Positions 17,570-25,157 of a stretch of DNA of 64,000 bases are shown in pieces. The stretch's first letter is position 1. Each line of letters opens with the position of its first letter. The translations under genes were made by a program, and so were the position numbers. This DNA comes from Hydrogenophaga sp. (lineage in GTDB: Bacteria > Pseudomonadota > Gammaproteobacteria > Burkholderiales > Burkholderiaceae_C). Under the pieces are notes generated by a model that was not told the DNA's origin, did not search any database, and saw only the letters and a program-made list of their open reading frames with translations. The stretch is from the NCBI RefSeq assembly GCF_030651625.1, contig NZ_JAUSCF010000022.1:404425-468424 (forward strand), given 5' to 3'.

Positions 17570-20128
17570 ATGGACCACCCTCCCATCGACGACGATCCGT
17601 TGAGCAGCAACTTGCCCGACGCCATCGAACAGCAACAGCGCCAGGTCGTGCGCTCGCTGTTGTTCACCGTGTGCTGCTTCATGCCCGTCATTCTTCTGGC
17701 TCTGGTGCACCGCAGCGGCTTCACACCCCTGGCGGGCGTCGTTGCCACGGCATGCATCTTTGTCCTGGCCCTTTGGGTGCCTTTTCAGCTGGGGCGCACA
17801 CGACTGGTGGCGCACTGGCTGATCTGCGGTCTGCTGGCCACCTCCACACTGGCGCTGTACCACGAAGGCACCGTGCGCAGTGCAGCCGTGCTCGCCATGA
17901 TGGCTGCTGTGATCATGGCAGGCACCTTCCTGCCCAAGTCAAGCCTGGCGGCCGTGGGGGTGTATTGCATCGCGGTCCTGGGTGCCTTCAACTGGATGGA
18001 GCAGCAAGGAGTGCTCGGCAGCCAGTTGCAGCCTGTCACCTGGGTGGTCTGGGTCATCCAGGCCGGCGTCATTGCGGCGGTTCTTGTCAGCATGTTCTAC
18101 GGCAGACACCGCCTGATCGAGGCCTATCACAGCCAGGCGCAGAGTCTGCTCAAGGCTCAGGTCGCCCAGGAAGGCCTGCACGCCAGTGAGAATCGCTTCA
18201 AGACGCTGTTTCGCAACAACCCGGCGGCCTGCATGGTGCAGTCGGTCGAAGCGCGGGTCGTGATCGATGCCAACGATGCCTTTCTGGCGCTCACAGGCTA
18301 CCGGCGCGATGAGGTGCAAGGGCAAATTCCACCGCCGCTATGGGCAGACGCCAGTGAACACCGGACGTTCCGCAATGCGCTCAAACAGCACGGGGAGGTC
18401 CGCGCCATGCGGGCACGGGGATTGCGAAAGGACGGCAGCTTCATTGAAGTGCAGGTGTCTGCCGAGCTGCTGGCGGAAGGCTTTGAGCGACTGCTCATCG
18501 TGATGGTGCTCGACGTCACTGCGGAAGTGGCATCCCGTGCGGCGCTGGAAGCAGCCAAGGAGCGCTTTTCCACCGCATTCAGCTTCAGTCCATTGGGAAC
18601 CCTGATCCGCCGAACGCGCGACGGTCTTTATCTGGAGGCCAATGAGGCCAATGAGCAGGTACTGGGCTACCGTGCAGAAGAACTGCTGGGACAGAACTCC
18701 CGAGATCTCAAAGTCTGGGTCACAGAGGAAGAGCATCAAGCCTATACCCGAAAGCTGGTCGAGCACGGAGAGGTTCTTGGCCACGCGACGCGGCTGTACA
18801 ACAGGTGGGGGGAGCCCGTCCACGTGAAGATCTGGTCGCGGCGCATCGACCTGGATGGCGAAACCTGTGAACTGATCTACAGCATCAATGTGACGGAACA
18901 GCAGCGCAGGGAAGCCATGCTGATGAATGTCGCGCGTGGCGTTTCCTCCAAGACGGGCGAGGCCTTCTTTCTCTCGCTGGCTGAGCACCTGGCTCAGGGC
19001 ATCGGTGCAGAAGGCGTGCTGATCGGCGAGCTCGGTCCTGATGGTGCGCTGGACACGCTCGCCCTGCTTCAGGACGGCGACCTCCAGCCCAACCGGAGCC
19101 TCGCGCTGGCCCACACCGCGCTGGTCGGCATCCTGGCGCAAGAGGAACTGGTCACAATCGATGCGAGGGCCAGCCAGATGGTGCTGAATGTGCCGGCCGT
19201 CGAGCTGGATGCGCTGCAGACCTTGGCCGGTGTGGCGCTGCGCGACCCGGACGGAACGGCCATCGGCCTGATGGCGGTCGTCTGGCGCGAGCGGCGCGAC
19301 CCGACACCGGACGTGCGCGCCCTGCTCACCATTTTTGCCAGTCGCTGCAATGCCGAACTGGTGCGCTTGCGAAGGGACAGGGAGATTCGCCGCCTGCAGT
19401 CCACACTGGAACAGCGGGTGGCGGCACGCACCCAGCAACTGGAATACCTGAACCGCGAACTGGAGAGCTTCTCCTACTCCGTGTCGCACGATCTGAAGTC
19501 GCCGCTGCGCTCCATGGACGGCTTCACCCACATGCTGCGCGAACAGATGGCAGGCCGTCTCACCCAGGAGGACGAAAACCTGATTGCGCGGGTGCAAGGC
19601 GCCATTGCACGCATGAACAGTCTGATCGTCGACCTGCTGGCGCTGGCCCGTGTGAGCCAGGGGCGGCTCCAGCGCATGGAGGTGAACCTATCGGACCTGG
19701 CAGAGGATGTGACGCGCCACCTGTTCCACACCGATGCGGCAAGGCCGGTGGAGGTGTCTATCGAACCCGGTCTCATGGCCAACTGCGATGCGCACATGGC
19801 GCACATCGTGCTGGAAAACCTGTTGGGTAATGCCTGGAAATACAGCCGCCATCAGGCTCCAGCACGGATTGAAATGGGAATGGATGCCGGGGGCACAGCC
19901 CGGTTCTATATCCGCGACAACGGCGCCGGCTTTGACATGTCGCGATCCGACCGCCTGTTCAAGCCCTTCAACCGGCTGCATGCCGCGAGCGAGTTCGAGG
20001 GCTCGGGCGTGGGTCTGGCCACTGTGCGTCGCATCATCGAAAGGCATGGTGGCGAGATCGTGGGACGGGGTGAGCCTGGCGGTGGCGCCACCTTCGTGTT
20101 CAGTTTTGGTAGCGGAACCACAGGCTGA
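17570..20128 (+). CDS. Membrane PAS-PAS-GAF sensor histidine kinase (HK2), paralogue of HK1
   Basis: The domain order matches HK1: six N-terminal helices (about residues 27-180), two PAS (about 200-315, 320-440), GAF (about 445-600), coiled coil, HisKA with H640 in YSVSHDLKSPLRSMDGF, and HATPase (ENLLGNAWKYS, DNGAGFD, GSGVGLATVRRIIERHGG). The kinase halves are clearly alike (for example LALARVSQGRL in both). The membrane and PAS regions have diverged, suggesting different inputs. It follows HK1 by 14 bases. No receiver protein is nearby, so the output partner must be encoded elsewhere. The gene is followed by a 169-bp palindromic element and a repeat. Confidence 0.88.
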   Translation: MDHPPIDDDPLSSNLPDAIEQQQRQVVRSLLFTVCCFMPVILLALVHRSGFTPLAGVVATACIFVLALWVPFQLGRTRLVAHWLICGLLATSTLALYHEGTVRSAAVLAMMAAVIMAGTFLPKSSLAAVGVYCIAVLGAFNWMEQQGVLGSQLQPVTWVVWVIQAGVIAAVLVSMFYGRHRLIEAYHSQAQSLLKAQVAQEGLHASENRFKTLFRNNPAACMVQSVEARVVIDANDAFLALTGYRRDEVQGQIPPPLWADASEHRTFRNALKQHGEVRAMRARGLRKDGSFIEVQVSAELLAEGFERLLIVMVLDVTAEVASRAALEAAKERFSTAFSFSPLGTLIRRTRDGLYLEANEANEQVLGYRAEELLGQNSRDLKVWVTEEEHQAYTRKLVEHGEVLGHATRLYNRWGEPVHVKIWSRRIDLDGETCELIYSINVTEQQRREAMLMNVARGVSSKTGEAFFLSLAEHLAQGIGAEGVLIGELGPDGALDTLALLQDGDLQPNRSLALAHTALVGILAQEELVTIDARASQMVLNVPAVELDALQTLAGVALRDPDGTAIGLMAVVWRERRDPTPDVRALLTIFASRCNAELVRLRRDREIRRLQSTLEQRVAARTQQLEYLNRELESFSYSVSHDLKSPLRSMDGFTHMLREQMAGRLTQEDENLIARVQGAIARMNSLIVDLLALARVSQGRLQRMEVNLSDLAEDVTRHLFHTDAARPVEVSIEPGLMANCDAHMAHIVLENLLGNAWKYSRHQAPARIEMGMDAGGTARFYIRDNGAGFDMSRSDRLFKPFNRLHAASEFEGSGVGLATVRRIIERHGGEIVGRGEPGGGATFVFSFGSGTTG

Positions 20129-20146
20129 ATGGCCCACCCTGCGGCG

Positions 20147-20315
20147 CTAGGAGCCTGCGCGGCAGAACGACATCGGCTGCAACGCGTGGAGAAAAGTCCC
20201 ACTTCGCCCCCGTCTTTCCGGCTGTGGCTACGGCCACAGTCCTCAAAAGCGACGCCAAACTGGGCTCTTTTCCCACGCGTTTCGCTTCAATGCCTTCTGC
20301 CGCGCAGGCTCCTAG
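20147..20315. mobile_element. MITE-like palindromic element without transposase
   Basis: This 169-bp element has 21-bp perfect terminal inverted repeats (20147-20167 and 20295-20315, beginning CTAGGAGCCTGCGCGG). The arms continue as an imperfect inverted repeat (AACGCGTGG...AAAAG versus CTTTT...CCACGCGTT). The centre is a perfect stem CTGTGGC-TACG-GCCACAG (20222-20239). No open reading frame of note. It sits inside what looks like a disrupted copy of the dispersed repeat (R3), 18 bases after the HK2 stop. Confidence 0.75.
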
Positions 20316-20320
20316 GCGCC

Positions 20321-20378
20321 ATCCCCTCAAGGGGGCGGCACTGGCGGCCCGGAAAAGCCGGTACCGCCGTGCCCTGGG
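20321..20378 (+). repeat. Dispersed intergenic repeat, copy R3 (truncated at its left end)
   Basis: The copy retains the CCCCTCAAGGGGG stem, the CGGCCCGG-AAAA-GCCGG stem and the GTGCCCTGG flank. It lacks the first third of the repeat, where the MITE-like element abuts. Confidence 0.75.
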
Positions 20379-20410
20379 ACCAATGTCTCCTCCGGCGAGA
20401 AAGGACCCCT

Positions 20411-20487
20411 TCCAGAGACACCGTGGAACCGGCTTGCCGGGCCACTGGTATCGCCCCCTGGGGGGTGGCGCGAAGCGACGCGGGTGG
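20411..20487 (-). repeat. Dispersed intergenic repeat, copy R4 (inverted)
   Basis: The copy reads on the minus strand, starting five bases after the ZIP transporter stop: the GCGTCGCTTCGCGCC-type stem, then CCCCCCAGGGGGC, then CCCGGCAAGCCGG and the CCAGAGACACCG flank. It faces R3, so the two copies could fold back on each other. Confidence 0.8.
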
Positions 20488-20491
20488 CTTC

Positions 20492-21307
20492 CTAATGAGC
20501 CAGTCCGCTGACCAGCGTGACCATGCCGATGCCGGCAAGCAACCACGCCACCTGGGCCGCCGTTTCACGCAGGCTCAGGCGCTTCTGCAGTTGAGGAATC
20601 AGATCGGCCAGCGCCACATACACAAAACTGCTCGAAGCAGCGACCAGAAAGTACGGCAAGTAGTCATCCAGCCGATTCAGAAGGAAATAGCCCACCAACC
20701 CACCCACGGCGGTGACCGTGCCTGCCATGGATACTTTCATCAGCGCGGCCCGTGCCGTGCCAGTGGCCCGCCTCAGTACCACAAGATCGCCAATGTGGTG
20801 AGGCACTTCGTGCGCCAGAACAGCCAGCGCCGCAACCACCCCCAGGCGCATGTCGGCCATGAATGCAGAAGCAATCAGGATGCCGTCCCCGAACGCGTGC
20901 ACGCTGTCGCCAGCGAGCACGGCCCACCCTCCGGAACCACCTTCGCCCCTGCTGTGGTGGTGATGGTTGTGGTGGTGACCATGATCCGAGCCTGCCTCGG
21001 CATGGTCATGATCCTGTTCCGGCCCCTGGTGGTGCTCATGCCCGTGGTGCCAGAGTTCGGCTTTGTCCAGCAGGAAAAAGAAAACCAGTCCGGCCAGCAA
21101 GAGAGCGAAAAGCTCGTGAGCACCGGCTTCGCTCTCAAAGGCTTCGGGCAACAGGTGCATGAAGGCGGTGGCCATGAGCGCGCCAGCGGCCAGACTGAGC
21201 ATGTGCTGGGTGTACCTGGCGAGCACGGAAAAACCCAGCAAAGCGGCAAGCCACACGCTGCCAACACCCGCAGCAATGGTTCCGATCAAGATCGCGAGCA
21301 AAGTCAT
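20492..21307 (-). CDS. ZIP family divalent metal transporter with His-rich loop
   Basis: This is an inner-membrane metal importer of the ZIP family, with zinc or another divalent ion as probable substrate. Eight hydrophobic segments are evident. The metal-site helices are GDSVHAFGDGILIASAF (H137, D141) and LAVLAHEVPHHIGDL (H166, E167, H170), matching helices 4 and 5 of the family. Between helices 3 and 4 lies a loop of about 30 residues (87-118) extremely rich in His, Asp and Glu, the usual metal-sensing or capturing loop. 271 aa. The stop is followed at once by repeat R4. Confidence 0.88.
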   Translation of the reverse strand: MTLLAILIGTIAAGVGSVWLAALLGFSVLARYTQHMLSLAAGALMATAFMHLLPEAFESEAGAHELFALLLAGLVFFFLLDKAELWHHGHEHHQGPEQDHDHAEAGSDHGHHHNHHHHSRGEGGSGGWAVLAGDSVHAFGDGILIASAFMADMRLGVVAALAVLAHEVPHHIGDLVVLRRATGTARAALMKVSMAGTVTAVGGLVGYFLLNRLDDYLPYFLVAASSSFVYVALADLIPQLQKRLSLRETAAQVAWLLAGIGMVTLVSGLAH

Positions 21308-21400
21308 GTTTTTCTACTCAGTTCACACACATCCGCTTCCCACCAGACCCCCGAAGTCCAGGATCCTGGCACCACTTGCACACCGCGACTATTCAGCCAC

Positions 21401-21425
21401 AAAAAAGGGCCGCCTTTGGCGACCC
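21401..21425 (-). terminator. Rho-independent terminator after the dienelactone hydrolase gene
   Basis: On the minus strand the sequence reads GGGTCGCC-AAA-GGCGGCCC followed by six T. The stem has one G-T or mismatch position. It lies 34 bases past the stop codon. Confidence 0.75.
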
Positions 21426-21458
21426 TGTTGAATCTGTCCGATCACCGATCGGGACGCA

Positions 21459-22370
21459 TCATCCCACACCGTGTTGTTTGAACCATGCCACGGCACGCTT
21501 CCAGCCATCTTCAGCCGGCTCCTTGCGGAAACTGGGTCGGTAGTCGGCGTGAAAGGCGTGTGGTGCGTCCGGATAGACCACGAATGTCGACGCCTTGGCG
21601 GCCGCGTTACCGCCAGCCAACGCTTTTTTCATCTTATCAACTGTGTCAAGCGGAATACCCGTATCGGCAGCGCCATAAAGGCCAAGCACCGGGCCATTCA
21701 GGCCGGTAGCCACATCCACCGGGTGCTTGGGGTTGAGTTCGGAGCTTTCCCCAACCAGCCGGCCATACCAGGCCACGCCCGCCTTCACCGCCGGATTGTG
21801 GGCGGCGTACAGCCAGGTTTGCCGCCCACCCCAGCAAAAGCCGGTGACGCCGAGCTTGCTCACGTCACCACCGTTGGCACCTGCCCACTTCACCGTGGCG
21901 TCCAGATCGGCCAGCACCTGGGCATCGGGCACCTTGGAAATCACTTCAGCGATCAACTTGGCCATCTCGCCGTAGCTCTGCGCGTCGCCCTGGCGCACAA
22001 ACAGTTCGGGCGCAATGGCCAGATAGCCCTCCCTCGCGAAACGGCGGGCGGTATCGGCGATGTATTCGTGCACGCCAAAGATCTCGGACAGCACCAGCAC
22101 CACAGGCAGACCGGTCCTGCCTGCAGGTGCGGCGCGGTAGGCCGGCATCGAAAAGCCATTCACATCGATCATCACCTCGCCCACTGTCAAGCCGTCAGAA
22201 GGTGTCTTGATGGCTGTCTGCGCCATCACCGGCATCACGGATGCGGCATAGCCGACGCCCAAGGCCACCTTCAATGCGGTTCGCCGCGTAGCGCCTTCGG
22301 CGGTGGATTGGCCGGGCAGAAGCGCTTCGGCGTCGCGGGTCAGGTCGGGTGTGAGTTTGCCTGTGGGCAT
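21459..22370 (-). CDS. Dienelactone hydrolase family protein with Tat-like signal
   Basis: This is an alpha/beta hydrolase of the dienelactone hydrolase type. The nucleophile is C179 in GVTGFCWGGRQT, a cysteine as in true dienelactone hydrolases. The catalytic His is in DAPHAFHADYRPSF near the C-terminus. About 28 residues precede a twin-arginine segment (TRRTALKVALGVGYAASVMPVMAQ), so the enzyme is probably exported folded. Start chosen at the ATG at 22370, which has AGGAGA six bases upstream; the reading frame is open to 22415. About 303 aa. Substrate unknown; relatives act on lactones or small esters. Confidence 0.85.
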   Translation of the reverse strand: MPTGKLTPDLTRDAEALLPGQSTAEGATRRTALKVALGVGYAASVMPVMAQTAIKTPSDGLTVGEVMIDVNGFSMPAYRAAPAGRTGLPVVLVLSEIFGVHEYIADTARRFAREGYLAIAPELFVRQGDAQSYGEMAKLIAEVISKVPDAQVLADLDATVKWAGANGGDVSKLGVTGFCWGGRQTWLYAAHNPAVKAGVAWYGRLVGESSELNPKHPVDVATGLNGPVLGLYGAADTGIPLDTVDKMKKALAGGNAAAKASTFVVYPDAPHAFHADYRPSFRKEPAEDGWKRAVAWFKQHGVG

Positions 22371-22500
22371 GTGCTTGTCTCCTGGTTTGAATGAACGGCC
22401 TCTTCGGATTCTCACCCATGGACAAAGTTCTGCCGTGACGGCATCGGGCCCTGAGCCTGAAGACCCCGATGAACCGCACTGCCCATCCGAGCAGGGCGCT

Positions 22501-23463
22501 TCAATGCACCGTCGGAACCAGGAAATCCTGGCTGATGCGCCCGCCGAGTTCGTTCACCCGATCCAGGAACTGGGTTAGAAACGCGTGCAGGCCGGTAGAC
22601 AGGATTTCATCGATGCGGGCGTATTGCAGGTCGGCCTTGAGTTTGCCCGCACGACGCAGGGTTTCACCCGAGTGGTCGTTGGCGACCACGCTGAGGTTGT
22701 TCACCACTTCATTCAAGCTCGCGGCCAGGCTGCGCGGCATGTCGGCGCGCAGGATGAGCAGTTCGGCCACGCGCTCGGGGGTGATGACGTCCCGGTAGAC
22801 CTTGCGGTAGACCTCAAAGCCGGAGACCGAGCGCAGGATGGCGCTCCAGTGATAGAAGTCGTATTCCTGATCCAGCTCGCTCGCCGCACCAAAAAAATCG
22901 CTGTGCACTGCGTGGAACTTCACATCGAGCAGGCGCGCGGTGTTGTCGGCCCGCTCCAGGAACGTCCCCATGCGGTAGAAGTGAAAGGCTTCGTCCTGCA
23001 GCATGGTGCCAATGGCCACGCCACGTGACAGATGCGAGCGGAACTTGACCCATTCGAAGAACTGGGCCGGGTCGCGCTCAAAGTCCTTGCTCTTGAGCAT
23101 CCGGGTGAGCTCCAGCCAGGTCTGGTTCTGGGTTTCCCAGAACTCGGTGGTGAGCGCGCCGCGCACCGCACGTGCGTTCTCGCGTGCGGCTCGAAGGCAG
23201 GACACGATACTGGAAGGATTTCCCTCATCGCGCACCATGAAGTCAAGCACGCTACGTGGCGTGATGGCCTGGCCGTATTTGGCGGTGTAGGTCGGCAAGA
23301 GTTCACTGATGGTGAGCAAGCCCTCCCAACCCACCTGAGCCACTTCGGCAGACTGCGGCAGCATGGAAGTCTGGTAGTTCACATCCAGCATGCGAGCGGT
23401 GTTTTCCGCGCGCTCGGTGTAGCGGGACATCCAGAACAGGTGGTCGGCGGTACGTGACAGCAT
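22501..23463 (-). CDS. Alpha-E domain-containing protein (stand-alone)
   Basis: This is an all-helical protein of the alpha-E family (COG2307), found beside circularly permuted ATP-grasp proteins. The hallmark N-terminus MLSRTADHLFWMSRYTERAENTARML is present, with further conserved SREAxR-type helices (RAARENARAVRGALTTEFWE and FYRMGTFLERADNTARLLDV). No catalytic motif is known for the family. Start chosen at the ATG at 23463 because the signature begins there; the frame is open to 23490. About 320 aa. It is downstream of the ATP-grasp gene, with repeat R5 in between, and pairs with it functionally. A second alpha-E domain is fused to ATP-grasp at 31-34 kb. Confidence 0.88.
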   Translation of the reverse strand: MLSRTADHLFWMSRYTERAENTARMLDVNYQTSMLPQSAEVAQVGWEGLLTISELLPTYTAKYGQAITPRSVLDFMVRDEGNPSSIVSCLRAARENARAVRGALTTEFWETQNQTWLELTRMLKSKDFERDPAQFFEWVKFRSHLSRGVAIGTMLQDEAFHFYRMGTFLERADNTARLLDVKFHAVHSDFFGAASELDQEYDFYHWSAILRSVSGFEVYRKVYRDVITPERVAELLILRADMPRSLAASLNEVVNNLSVVANDHSGETLRRAGKLKADLQYARIDEILSTGLHAFLTQFLDRVNELGGRISQDFLVPTVH

Positions 23464-23516
23464 CTCATTGACTCCAGCAAACAACGCCACAAAAAGCAGC
23501 GCATGAAGGTATCCAT

Positions 23517-23598
23517 TCCAGGGGCACTGCAGAACCGGCTTTGCCGGGCTGCCAGTGCCGCCCCCTTGAGGGGGTGACGCGAAGCGGCGTGGGGGTGC
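23517..23598 (-). repeat. Dispersed intergenic repeat, copy R5 (inverted)
   Basis: The copy reads on the minus strand from 25 bases after the ATP-grasp stop: CACCCCCACGCCGCTTCGCG, then CCCCCTCAAGGGGG, then CCCGGCAAAGCCGG and the CCCCTGGA flank. It separates two functionally linked genes, so it may tune their relative expression. Confidence 0.85.
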
Positions 23599-23622
23599 AC
23601 TCCATATCCTGCGCGCGGGGGG

Positions 23623-25059
23623 CTACTCCAGAACCCACGTGTCTTTCGTGCCACCACCTTGCGACGAGTTGACGACCAGAGAACCATCCTTGAGCGCCAC
23701 GCGCGTCAGGCCGCCGGGCACCATTTGCACCTCCTTGCCTGACAGCACAAACGGACGCAGGTCGATGTGGCGCGGGGCCACGCCGCTTTCCACGTAGGTG
23801 GGGCAAGTGGAGAGGCTCAGTGTGGGCTGGGCGATGTAGCCATCGGGCTTGGCGATCACCGCCTTTCGGAAGTCCTCGATCTCGGCCTTCGTGGAAGCAG
23901 GTCCCACCAGCATCCCGTAACCACCTGCGCCGTGCACTTCCTTGACCACGAGGTCCTTCATGTTGGCCAGCATGTATTTGAGGTCCTCCGGGTCGCGCCC
24001 CATGAAGGTGGGAACGTTGCTCAGGATCGGTTTCTGGCCCAGGTAGAACTCGATCATCTTGGGCACGTAGGGGTAGATGGACTTGTCATCCGCCACGCCG
24101 GTGCCCACCGCATTGCAGATGGCCACATTGCCGCTGCGGTACACGCCCAGCAGGCCGGCGCAGCCCAGCGTGGAGGTCGGCCGGAACACCAGCGGATCGA
24201 GGAAATCGTCGTCCACCCGGCGGTAAATCACATCCACCCGCTTGGGCCCACGCGTGGTGCGCATGTAGACAAAGTTGTCCTTGACGAACAAATCTTGCCC
24301 TTCCACCAGTTCGATGCCCATCTGCTGCGCCAGGAAGGCGTGCTCGAAGTAGGCGCTGTTGTACATGCCGGGCGTGAGCACCACCACCGTGGGCTCGGCG
24401 GTGGTGGAAGGGCTCACCGCGCGCAGCGTCTCCAACAGCAGATCGGGGTAATGTTCCACCGGTGCCACGCGGTTTTCGCCAAACAATTCAGGAAACAGCC
24501 GCATCATCATCTTGCGGTCTTCCAGCATGTAACTCACGCCGCTGGGCACGCGCAGGTTGTCTTCGAGCACGTAATACTCGCCCACTCCGTCGGCATTGGG
24601 GGCGCGCACGATGTCGACACCCGAAATATGCGAATAGATGTTGTGAGGCACGTCCACACCCATCATCTCCGGGCGAAATTGTGCGTTTTTGAAGATCTGG
24701 TCTGATGGAACGATGCCCGCCTTGATGATGGCCTGATCGTGGTACACGTCGTGAATGAAGCGGTTCAACGCGGTGACCCGTTGCACCAGACCCTCTTCCA
24801 TGCTCCGCCATTCGTCGGCCGGAATCACGCGGGGAATGAGATCAAAAGGGATGAGGCGTTCGGTGCCAGAGCCGTCTTCGTCCTTGGCGCCATACACCGC
24901 AAAGGTGATGCCAACGCGCCGGAAAATCATTTCAGCCTCTTCCCGCCGGGCCGCCATCACCTCGGGTGGCTGCTGTGCCAGCCAGCGCGCGTAGCTTTGG
25001 TAGTGGGCCCGGACCTCGCTGGGCGAGGCATTCATTTCGTCAAACATCGGTCTGCTCAT
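23623..25059 (-). CDS. Circularly permuted ATP-grasp type 2 protein (stand-alone)
   Basis: This belongs to COG2308, the circularly permuted ATP-grasp proteins predicted to ligate amino acids or peptides using ATP. Recognisable parts are FAVYGAKDEDGSGTERLIPFDLIPRVI (about residue 70), NRFIHDVYHDQAIIKAGIVP, VVVLTPGMYNSAYFEHAFLAQQMGIELVEGQDL, and the ATP/Mg region VYRSGNVAICNAVGTGVADDKSIYPYVPKMIEFYLGQ. Near the C-terminus lies the phosphate-binding KEVHGAGGYGMLVGP. Start chosen at the ATG at 25059 (MSRPMFDEM), with GGAG about 10 bases upstream; the frame is open to 25113. 478 aa. The substrate is unknown. It is transcribed ahead of the alpha-E gene. Confidence 0.88.
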   Translation of the reverse strand: MSRPMFDEMNASPSEVRAHYQSYARWLAQQPPEVMAARREEAEMIFRRVGITFAVYGAKDEDGSGTERLIPFDLIPRVIPADEWRSMEEGLVQRVTALNRFIHDVYHDQAIIKAGIVPSDQIFKNAQFRPEMMGVDVPHNIYSHISGVDIVRAPNADGVGEYYVLEDNLRVPSGVSYMLEDRKMMMRLFPELFGENRVAPVEHYPDLLLETLRAVSPSTTAEPTVVVLTPGMYNSAYFEHAFLAQQMGIELVEGQDLFVKDNFVYMRTTRGPKRVDVIYRRVDDDFLDPLVFRPTSTLGCAGLLGVYRSGNVAICNAVGTGVADDKSIYPYVPKMIEFYLGQKPILSNVPTFMGRDPEDLKYMLANMKDLVVKEVHGAGGYGMLVGPASTKAEIEDFRKAVIAKPDGYIAQPTLSLSTCPTYVESGVAPRHIDLRPFVLSGKEVQMVPGGLTRVALKDGSLVVNSSQGGGTKDTWVLE

Positions 25060-25157
25060 GGGCGTTTTTTCTCCTGCCCACAGCATAGCAAGGACTGGGC
25101 CAGCAGCGGTCAATTTACCGGCCTACAACCTGCCAATGGCACCGAAACGACGCGAAA

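Noticed and set aside
20321..20487. R3/R4 pair as an insertion sequence
   Set aside because: There is no transposase frame, and both halves belong to the dispersed repeat family found elsewhere in the window.
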